Assembly (NCBI GenBank): GCA_937907605.1
Contig: CALCYI010000048.1
Coordinates: 9,746 to 73,745, forward strand
Reading direction: 5' to 3'
Source: an uncultured Clostridia bacterium
GTDB lineage: Bacteria; Bacillota; Clostridia; Oscillospirales; Acutalibacteraceae
DNA: 64,000 bases
A model generated the notes under the pieces. That model saw only the letters and a list, made by a program, of their open reading frames with translations, did no database searches and was not told the origin of the DNA. Below, one piece after another: positions 16,447 to 23,134 of this stretch. The position numbers were made by a program, and so were the translations under genes. How positions within the stretch are numbered: the stretch's first letter is position 1; every line of letters begins with the position of its first letter.

Positions 16447-17406
16447 CTAAATTTTAAACTGAGAAAAATCTCTCTGCGTCTTTTCGCTGTTTAAGGGCAT
16501 AAGCTGAGGCGCGGCGGGCTTTGCCTCTTTTTTGTTAATACAGCTTTTAAAGCCCGCAAGCTCCTTGGCGGTCATAACCGCCGTAAGAGAAGCGAAAAGC
16601 TTGGCGTCAACCTCGGGGAAGCGCTTTGCAAAAAGCGCGCTTACCTCGCCCTCGAGCTCCTCCCTGTAATGCTTTGCAAGCTGAGCCTCGTCCTCTAAGC
16701 TTTCAAGATAGCCCGTAAGCTTGTCCGCCTGAGCTTTGTTAAGGCTGAGCCCTTCATCGCCGCAGTCCTTAACCATTTTAACTATGTTTTCCATTTTGTC
16801 CTCCCTGGTGTTAAAGAGCTTGGTAACCCCTGCGTTTCTCTGCGCGGGGACCGCAACAAAGCTGAATTCATACGCGTCCTCGGGCTCCTCTAAAATTGTA
16901 TAGCAGAGCTTGCCGTCATACATTTTTGAGTTGATATGATTACAGCCCTCTCTTCTTCTGTCCTTCGAGCATATCGAGCAGATATGCTTACCCATAGCGC
17001 AGGACACGGAGCCCTCTTTTTTAATTCCCGCTTCGATTTCATCGATAAGAGCTTTGTTTTCCTCGCTTTTAAGCATATACGCCCTCGCCTTAAGGCAGTA
17101 ATAATTATCGCCGTCGGCGGTGACTTTTCCGCCGATTTTTTCAATATAGGTATCAAAGATTCTCGCTCTCTGGTCGGAGCTTTTCATTGAATGGTCGGCG
17201 ATAACCGTCTTGCCTACGAATAGCGGCGCAAGCTCGGTCAGGGCTGAAAGCGAAAACTTTTCAAAATCCCTGTCAATGTCGTTATCGCAGAGCGTGAGGT
17301 TGAAAACAAACACCTCGTCCTCGCTAAGCTCCCTTGCGGAAAAGGCGTTGATTTTTTCAATGTCGCCCTTTTTTATCAAGCTCTTTTCAATCCTGTTATC
17401 AGCCAT
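16447..17406 (-). CDS. Phage prohead protease-scaffold fusion
   Basis: The 319-residue protein has an N-terminal half like prohead proteases (NLTLCDNDIDRDFEKFS, LFVGKTVIADHS with a candidate catalytic histidine, SVSCAMGKHICS with candidate serine and a cysteine-rich loop CSICSKDRRREGC) and a C-terminal helical, charged half like a scaffold (DKLTGYLESLEDEAQLAKHYREELEGEV). It overlaps the portal gene by 8 bases. The CxxC...C loop could bind a metal, which is unusual for such a protease. Confidence 0.7.
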   Translation of the reverse strand: MADNRIEKSLIKKGDIEKINAFSARELSEDEVFVFNLTLCDNDIDRDFEKFSLSALTELAPLFVGKTVIADHSMKSSDQRARIFDTYIEKIGGKVTADGDNYYCLKARAYMLKSEENKALIDEIEAGIKKEGSVSCAMGKHICSICSKDRRREGCNHINSKMYDGKLCYTILEEPEDAYEFSFVAVPAQRNAGVTKLFNTREDKMENIVKMVKDCGDEGLSLNKAQADKLTGYLESLEDEAQLAKHYREELEGEVSALFAKRFPEVDAKLFASLTAVMTAKELAGFKSCINKKEAKPAAPQLMPLNSEKTQRDFSQFKI

Positions 17407-18550
17407 TATCCGTCTCCTTAATCAGTTTGTCAGCCTCGGCATTATAGAGCCTTGCCTGAGCGAGCTCGGTTTCGTCCTGGAGCGTAATATCGTCCCAAAC
17501 GACCTCAACGCCGCAGTAATACCCGTTAAGTCTGAGCCAGCAAAGCGCAATCTTTTTCAGCGCGGGGGTTATTATCCTCCTGTACGCCTCAAGCTCCGTG
17601 GTGAGTATATCGGTCTGCTGCTTTGCCATTCTCTCGCTCGTTGACCAGTTAAGACCGAACATATACGGCATCAGCCCGGTTTTCGCGATAATCTGCTCAA
17701 GCATCTGGCGTACGGGCACCTCGGAATCAAGAATCTGATTATCAGCGCCGATAACGCTTACCTTGACGTCGCCTACGGCTACAAAGTCCTTAACGCTGTC
17801 CTTTGAGCTCATAGCGTCGCGCCATGCCTGCGCCATCTGCTCTGCGCGCTCCTTTGCAAAGGCTCTGTCAGCCGAATCGCCCTGAGGGATGTAGGTAACC
17901 GCATATCTGAGGTTGCCTACTCTCTCCCAGTTGTTGCCGATTGTGTTGAATATCGTAAGGAGAATATCGCTAACGAAGGGCAGCCCGCTGAGAAGGCTCG
18001 TACCCGTAAGACTGTCTGCCTCGGGATTCAAAACGCAGTAAACAAGCTTTTCGGGCTCGCCAATCAGCCTCGGATAACCGCCCGAGGTGTTGTAGAATTC
18101 GAGCTCAAGCGAATTGTCCTTACGCCTTACGTCAAGGTATTCGAGCGCACCGTTATATAGCGCGTAAATCCCGTTTTCGTCGCTCACAATTTCGCCGACC
18201 GCGCTCCCGTAGGTCAGAAGCTGATTCATTAGCGAATCCGCAAACGCCTGTATTCCGCGCTGATTTCCGCCCACGTTAATCATCGAGAGATATGAGTTGA
18301 GCTCCTTATCAAGCTCCTCGTTTCCCGTTTTAAACTCAAAGCCGCCCATCAGCCGCACGATTTTATTAACCGCGCTGTCGATAATAGGAACGCCCTCCCT
18401 GAGCGCCTTATAAACCCTGTAATTCACGGAAAGCGGAAAGCGGGTATTAAGGCTTCCAAAGGGGTGATACGAGCTTCGGGCGGTCTGTACGGCAGCGGTA
18501 AGAGCGCCTGCTTTTTCAGTCTCGGTTTTGCTTTTTTTGAATATGCCCAA
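17399..18550 (-). CDS. Phage portal protein
   Basis: The 383-residue protein follows the large terminase by 4 bases. It has portal features: N-terminal PLSVNYRVYKALREGVPIIDSAVNKIVRLMGG, a central GTSLLSGLPFVSDIL segment and the C-terminal helices ending LTTELEAYRRIITPALKKIA. Portals form the dodecameric DNA gate of the capsid. The frame is intact. Confidence 0.85.
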   Translation of the reverse strand: MGIFKKSKTETEKAGALTAAVQTARSSYHPFGSLNTRFPLSVNYRVYKALREGVPIIDSAVNKIVRLMGGFEFKTGNEELDKELNSYLSMINVGGNQRGIQAFADSLMNQLLTYGSAVGEIVSDENGIYALYNGALEYLDVRRKDNSLELEFYNTSGGYPRLIGEPEKLVYCVLNPEADSLTGTSLLSGLPFVSDILLTIFNTIGNNWERVGNLRYAVTYIPQGDSADRAFAKERAEQMAQAWRDAMSSKDSVKDFVAVGDVKVSVIGADNQILDSEVPVRQMLEQIIAKTGLMPYMFGLNWSTSERMAKQQTDILTTELEAYRRIITPALKKIALCWLRLNGYYCGVEVVWDDITLQDETELAQARLYNAEADKLIKETDNG

Positions 18551-18554
18551 GGCT

Positions 18555-19811
18555 TCACTTCCTTTCTATTGCAACGGAAAACGCAAAGTCCTCCCGTTCG
18601 CCCGTAAGCACGGTCTGAACGAAGTACCTTATGTCGTCCATTGCGTGGTCATTTTCCTTTTTCGGCGCGTCGCGTTTTATCGAATTGTCCCATCGGTAGA
18701 GCGAAAACTCCCTTAGCGTATCCTTACACTCGGGAAAGAAAAATATCTCGCCGTTTTTAAGGGCTGTGCAGACTCGGTTAATGCCCCCAATAACTTCGTT
18801 ATCCGCCCTTACTACTCTGTACTCGCCGTGCCTCTTAACCGTCTGGATAAACGAGGCGGCGCTCGGGTCGATAATAAGGGCGTTGATTCTTCTCTCTCCC
18901 GCAAGCTCTTTGAGTGCGGAGTAATACTCCTCGTCGGTGAGCTGAACGCCCTTTTCCCTTGAGGAATGGTAATACTCAGCTACCCTGTACCAGCCGTTAT
19001 CGCTCCTTCCCCACAGCCCAAGCGAAAACGGATTAACCGTTCCGTAATCGCACGAAAGGTAGTACTCGTAAAAATGCTCAGCTCTTTTAATGTGCTTTTC
19101 GGGGCTGAACATCGGGTATACAAGTCCGTCGGCGGATACCCATTTCCCCTCGATAAAGCGCTCGTAAAACGCGCCGGAATAAAGCGATTTATAACGGCTT
19201 TTCACCCTCGGTGAAAGAGAGGGGTTATCCTCCATAGTGAAGTGAAGGCAGAGCATATTCTTTTCCTTCGATTTTTTTATCCACTCATTATAAAACCAGT
19301 GAAAAGGATGCTCGGGATTACAGTTAAACCAGAACTTTGAATTTTCAAGCGAGCACCGTGCAAGCGCCTGCTCCACAAAGGAGCGCGGCATAAGCGCAGC
19401 CTCGTCAAAAAGGACGCCGCCCAGGGTCATACCCTGGATTAAGGCAGCCGAGCCCTCGTCCCTTCCGCCGAAGAGATAAAAGCGGTTTTCCACTGAGCCC
19501 TTTCTGATGATAATCAAATTTCTGCTTACCTTCTCCTCAATTTTGAAGCCGAGCGAGGAAAGAAGCGGGAGCAGCGGCGTAATAACGTTGCGTCTCAGCG
19601 AGGATATGGTTTTTCCGCAGAGGGCGAAGCTCTCGCCGCTGAAATAGTACATAGCCCACGCTATAAAGGAGAGCGACATTGAAAGCGTCTTTCCGCTCCT
19701 TACCGCACCGTCGCAGATTATTCCGTCCCTGTCCCTGTAGGGACTGTTCTTGCACCACCAGGTGAGCACCTGAAGCTGTTTTGGAGAAAAGGCTTTGAAA
19801 CTAACGCTCAT
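18555..19811 (-). CDS. Phage terminase large subunit
   Basis: The 418-residue packaging motor has the Walker A motif DGAVRSGKT, a Walker B-like stretch GGVLFDEAALM, the coupling region WFNCNPEHPFHWFYNEW and a nuclease domain with LSCDYGTVNPFS and LIIDPSAASF carrying acidic residues. Start at 19811 (MSVSFKAF), since AGGAA precedes it by about 9 bases; a GTG at 19820 would add three residues. Length is near the family norm, so it looks functional. Confidence 0.92.
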   Translation of the reverse strand: MSVSFKAFSPKQLQVLTWWCKNSPYRDRDGIICDGAVRSGKTLSMSLSFIAWAMYYFSGESFALCGKTISSLRRNVITPLLPLLSSLGFKIEEKVSRNLIIIRKGSVENRFYLFGGRDEGSAALIQGMTLGGVLFDEAALMPRSFVEQALARCSLENSKFWFNCNPEHPFHWFYNEWIKKSKEKNMLCLHFTMEDNPSLSPRVKSRYKSLYSGAFYERFIEGKWVSADGLVYPMFSPEKHIKRAEHFYEYYLSCDYGTVNPFSLGLWGRSDNGWYRVAEYYHSSREKGVQLTDEEYYSALKELAGERRINALIIDPSAASFIQTVKRHGEYRVVRADNEVIGGINRVCTALKNGEIFFFPECKDTLREFSLYRWDNSIKRDAPKKENDHAMDDIRYFVQTVLTGEREDFAFSVAIERK

Positions 19812-20124
19812 TGAATACACTTCCTATGTTTTCACTGCTTTTCTCAAGCGCTTCAAAGAAACTCGTTTCCCCTTCTTTTCCGTCCGACGACAGCTCGCGG
19901 AGCTTTTCGCACGCTTTGATTCGGTCGAAAAATTTTATCTCCATTCCGCCGCCCTTTGGACGTTTGATTTCGCTGACGCTGTATAGGTTGAGCTTCGGAA
20001 GTCTTTGCAGCGCCTCCTCCTCGCCCATGAACAGAAGCGACACGGCGTCGCTCACACTGCCGAAGGCGAGCTTGGAGAGCATCGTCTCAACCCTTTCGTC
20101 AACAGTCTTTTTTCTTCTCGGCAT
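19801..20124 (-). CDS. Phage terminase small subunit-like protein
   Basis: The 107-residue protein starts with the basic MPRRKKTVDERVETMLSKL and is mostly helical. It is immediately upstream of the large terminase with an 11-base overlap, so by position it is the DNA-recognition small subunit. It is shorter than XtmA-type proteins and I see no sure HTH. RBS AAAGGGG. First gene of the cluster. Confidence 0.6.
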   Translation of the reverse strand: MPRRKKTVDERVETMLSKLAFGSVSDAVSLLFMGEEEALQRLPKLNLYSVSEIKRPKGGGMEIKFFDRIKACEKLRELSSDGKEGETSFFEALEKSSENIGSVFNER

Positions 20125-20347
20125 AATTAATCCCCTTTCCTGCCGTCATAAATCCGAAGGAGTCAGAAGCCCCTTCACTATTCGGGTGTTTTCGGGCGTT
20201 TTTATTCACCTTTTATGCATAATTGGACGGTAAAAAATGAAAAAATATTTTTTTCGGCGAAAATATTCACGAAACCTGAATAAACCTACACTCAGGTAGG
20301 AATTAAAATTTTTGTAAAATGTAATTACTTTTACAATTATAATAATA
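20125..20347. other. Junction between phage cluster and restriction operon
   Basis: About 220 bases without a gene. It holds a repeated CGGG(T/C)GTTTTCGGGCGT-like stretch (20174-20200) upstream of the small terminase, an A/T-rich run, and an inverted repeat ACCTGA...TCAGGT just before the operon's promoter. Base composition turns AT-rich from here to about 23030, marking acquired DNA. No integrase or clear attachment site is visible. Confidence 0.45.
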
Positions 20348-20375
20348 TTGACAATAGTAATTACTATATGATAAA
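20321..20375 (+). promoter_or_regulatory. Promoter and twin palindromic operator of the RM operon
   Basis: TTGACA (20348-20353), a 16-base spacer and GATAAA (20370-20375, within TATGATAAAAT) form the promoter. The perfect palindrome GTAATTAC occurs twice, at 20321-20328 and at 20357-20364, the second inside the spacer; the copies are 36 bases apart. Binding of the first gene product there would block transcription, as in autoregulated Phd/YefM systems. The binding itself is inference. Confidence 0.6.
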
Positions 20376-20412
20376 ATGAGGTCGGATTTTTAACAAAGGA
20401 GGCGGTTCAAAA

Positions 20413-20619
20413 TTGGGCAAAAGGATAAAAGACATTGTTCCCGAATATAAACCCATAACGGATTTTCTACGCGGTAAAGCATCTATTATTCTGCGAGAAG
20501 TTGCTGAAAAAGACAAGGTGCTAATTGTAAACCGTAATAGCAGACCGCAAAATGTAATTATTTCTTATAAAAGATACACAGAATTATTAGATCGGGAAAA
20601 GAGGGATAACAATGGCTAA
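20413..20619 (+). CDS. Phd/YefM-type antitoxin-like regulator without toxin
   Basis: The 68-residue protein starts at a TTG (20413), 10 bases after AAAGGAGG. The sequence (KPITDFLRGKASIILREVAEKDKVLIVNRNSRPQNVIISYKRYTELL) follows the Phd/YefM pattern: an N-terminal DNA-binding half and the typical NxxPxxVIxSxxxYxxL end. No toxin follows; instead its stop overlaps the start of the methylase gene (20612). It probably works as the control protein of the restriction operon. Confidence 0.75.
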   Translation: MGKRIKDIVPEYKPITDFLRGKASIILREVAEKDKVLIVNRNSRPQNVIISYKRYTELLDREKRDNNG

Positions 20620-22474
20620 ATTCATTAATTATCGTACAGAAGATGAAGTCCGTGATGAAGCAAAAACAATACTAGGTTTTGACGATAAAGAGGCAAAGGT
20701 TAAGCAAGGCACGGGGCAGATTACTACTTTTAATCAGCTTGGGTTCAAAGGTGTTAACGATAAACCAGACGGTTGGTATCTTCCTCACGACCTTAACTCA
20801 CCCGCTATTATTCTTGAAACTAAATCCGAGGCAGAAGATATTACTTTACAAAAATGGGCTGATGAACTCGCTAAGAATTGTAAAATAGTGCTCACAAAGT
20901 ACAAGTACGTTATTGGCATATTATATAATGGTATTAATGTAAGAGTATTTAAAAACAATGAAGAAGAATATGCTACCGCAAGCGAACTTCAAGACAAAAA
21001 GTATTATCTTTCCCTATTTACTCAAAACGCAATAGATAAACAAAAAATCTATGCACTTACAAAGCGAATAAATGATTGTCTTCACACCGAATTTGGTATC
21101 AAGAATTTGTATCATAGAATGATTTTTACCGCTTGTGCACTGGTTGCAAAAAGATATTCGGCTATGCTTATAAAAGGCATGGATTTTACGCTAATGAAGA
21201 ATTCTATACTTAGTACGTTGTCAAAGTCTTTAGAGGAGAGTAAAAAACAAAACTTAAAGCTTGATTTGCTGACAGAGGTGTATTCTGAAATAAAAATGAA
21301 TAACACATCTAATCAAGAAGCAATAGATAATTTCATAGAATGGATTACTGAGATTTCAGAATGTGTAAATTCTGATTACTGGAACGGCGAAGATGTAATG
21401 GGTATCTTCTTTAATGAATTTAATCGTTACAAAAAGAAATCCGAAAGCGGACAGGTTTTTACACCCGACCACATTACCTCCTTTATGTACAGGTTAATCG
21501 ATGTAAATAAGAACGACAGAATACTCGACGCTGCCTGCGGCTCCGGAGCTTTCCTCATAAAATCGATGTGCAATATGATTAAGGAAGCAGGAGGAATAAA
21601 CAGCAAAAAGGCAAAAACTATTAAAGAGGTTCAGTTGTACGGCATTGAGTTGGACAGAGAAATATTTGCTCTTGCCTGTGCAAACATGCTTATTCACAAG
21701 GACGGCAAAACTAATTTGGAGCAATTAGATTCAAGAAGCAGCGAAGCGTGTTACTGGATAAAATCTAAAAGCTATAAAACAAGCAGCAATGGTGAGTTCA
21801 TAAAAGATAGCAACGATAACTTGATTCTTAAGAATAATTACATATCAAAAGTGCTCATGAACCCTCCATTTGAGTCAAAATATGGCTGCTTAACAATTGT
21901 TGATAATGTACTTAACAATGTTCCGAGGAATACAAAATGCGCCTTTATCCTTCCTGATAAGAAGCTTGAAAAAGACAGAAAAGGCAAAGGCTTATTGACA
22001 AACAACACATTAGAAAAAATTATAAAACTACCTGAAAAGGTATTTTCAGAAGGAGTAACCACATCTATATTCATATTTACTGCTGGTATACCGCAAAAAG
22101 ATAAAGAAGTATTTGCTTGTTATATTGAAGACGACGGCTTAGAAACAGTAAAAAACCAAGGACGACAGGACATTAAAGACAGGTGGCAGGAAATAGAAAA
22201 CCGCTGGGTTGAAATCATAAGAAAACAATCCGGTGACAGTACAATACAATGGATAAAACCATCTGAACATCTAAGCTATCAAATGCCCGAAAAGCCATTT
22301 GAAATTTCAGAAGAAGATTTCAAAAAGACCGCTATGGACTATATCTGTTTCAAGCAGGGCATTGATGTCAAAGAGCTTAGTGAAAAACTGCTTCATTCAG
22401 CTTTATATTCAAGTGAAGTAAGTTCCGATGATACAGGCATTAATATCAAAATTGGAGGTATTGTAAATGATTGA
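20612..22474 (+). CDS. BcgI-like restriction-methylation subunit (nuclease + N6-adenine methylase)
   Basis: The 620-residue protein joins an N-terminal PD-(D/E)xK nuclease (D53 in KPDGW, E69-x-K71 in ILETK) to an HsdM-like N6-adenine methyltransferase with motif I DAACGSGAF (about residue 308) and motif IV NPPF (about residue 415). This is the architecture of BcgI-type (type IIB/IIG) A subunits, of similar length. It overlaps the following specificity gene by 8 bases. AT-rich codon use differs from the flanks, indicating acquisition. Activity would be restriction and self-protection in one polypeptide. Confidence 0.87.
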   Translation: MAKFINYRTEDEVRDEAKTILGFDDKEAKVKQGTGQITTFNQLGFKGVNDKPDGWYLPHDLNSPAIILETKSEAEDITLQKWADELAKNCKIVLTKYKYVIGILYNGINVRVFKNNEEEYATASELQDKKYYLSLFTQNAIDKQKIYALTKRINDCLHTEFGIKNLYHRMIFTACALVAKRYSAMLIKGMDFTLMKNSILSTLSKSLEESKKQNLKLDLLTEVYSEIKMNNTSNQEAIDNFIEWITEISECVNSDYWNGEDVMGIFFNEFNRYKKKSESGQVFTPDHITSFMYRLIDVNKNDRILDAACGSGAFLIKSMCNMIKEAGGINSKKAKTIKEVQLYGIELDREIFALACANMLIHKDGKTNLEQLDSRSSEACYWIKSKSYKTSSNGEFIKDSNDNLILKNNYISKVLMNPPFESKYGCLTIVDNVLNNVPRNTKCAFILPDKKLEKDRKGKGLLTNNTLEKIIKLPEKVFSEGVTTSIFIFTAGIPQKDKEVFACYIEDDGLETVKNQGRQDIKDRWQEIENRWVEIIRKQSGDSTIQWIKPSEHLSYQMPEKPFEISEEDFKKTAMDYICFKQGIDVKELSEKLLHSALYSSEVSSDDTGINIKIGGIVND

Positions 22475-22976
22475 TACTAGTAAATGGGGAGAGTTTCGTG
22501 TAGGAGATTTTTTTCATTGCGTTCGAGGAACCTCTCGTAAAATGCAAATACTAAATGACGGCACTACTCCAATTATAGCAGCTGCACGAAATAATCAAGG
22601 CATAGCAGGCTTTTATGATGTTCCTGTTGAATATAAAAATGCCATAACTATATCTTGTAACGGTGTCGGCTGTGGCAGTACCTATTATCATGATTATCCA
22701 TTTGCCATTACAGGAGACGCTATCGTGCTTGAAAACATTGGAAACGTGCCGCCAGGAGCATTACATTTTATAGCATCAGTATATGATGTGTATTTTACAA
22801 GAAAGTATAGTTATATGAATAAATGCTCCGCTGATAGAGCTGAAGCGGAGATAGTCAAACTTCCTGTGACATCAGATGGTCTGCCTGATTGGGATTATAT
22901 GGAATCTTACATGAAACAAATTATTGAAGAATCCGAAAAATGCCTTGAATGTCTAAAAAAAGCTTTAAGGATCTAA
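22467..22976 (+). CDS. Half-size specificity subunit (single target-recognition domain)
   Basis: The 169-residue protein looks like one target-recognition domain plus one helical spacer of type I/BcgI S subunits: WGEFRVGDFF start, GTTPIIAAARNNQGIAGFYD, FAITGDAIVLENIG, and a C-terminal helix ending EESEKCLECLKKAL. Full S subunits carry two such halves, so this one likely dimerises. RBS GGAGG. It closes the operon and is followed by a terminator. Confidence 0.85.
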   Translation: MIDTSKWGEFRVGDFFHCVRGTSRKMQILNDGTTPIIAAARNNQGIAGFYDVPVEYKNAITISCNGVGCGSTYYHDYPFAITGDAIVLENIGNVPPGALHFIASVYDVYFTRKYSYMNKCSADRAEAEIVKLPVTSDGLPDWDYMESYMKQIIEESEKCLECLKKALRI

Positions 22977-22992
22977 AAAGCAAACGATAATT

Positions 22993-23032
22993 AAAAACGG
23001 AACTACCTCGTAAGAGGCGGCTCCTGTTTTTT
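22993..23032 (+). terminator. Terminator of the RM operon
   Basis: An imperfect hairpin built on AAAACGGAACTACCTC and GAGGCGGCTCCTGTTTT with loop GTAA, followed by TTTTTT (ending 23032). Confidence 0.7.
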
Positions 23033-23033
23033 A

Positions 23034-23134
23034 GTGAAATGTGGCAATCCGCGTGAAATGGCTTCGCTGTGAAATACGCCTAAGGCGTGTGAAATGTTGA
23101 CCGACGGTCAACATTAATTGACGAGGTCAATTAA
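23034..23134. repeat. Array of five short hairpins separated by GTGAAAT
   Basis: Four copies of GTGAAAT (23034, 23053, 23069, 23089) alternate with small hairpins: GTGG-caat-CCGC (23041-23052, with a wobble pair), GGC-ttc-GCT (23060-23068), ACGCC-taa-GGCGT (23076-23088) and GTTGACC-gac-GGTCAAC (23096-23112). A fifth, TTAATTGAC-gag-GTCAATTAA (23114-23134), touches the stop codon of the next gene. Stems grow from 3 to 9 bp along the array and most loops have three bases. I recall similar GTGAAAT arrays in other Clostridia, but could not check. Confidence 0.75.

Noticed and set aside
20413..22976. Classical toxin-antitoxin pair or full type I RM system
   Set aside because: No toxin follows the small gene, and there is no helicase-type HsdR; nuclease and methylase are fused in one protein.
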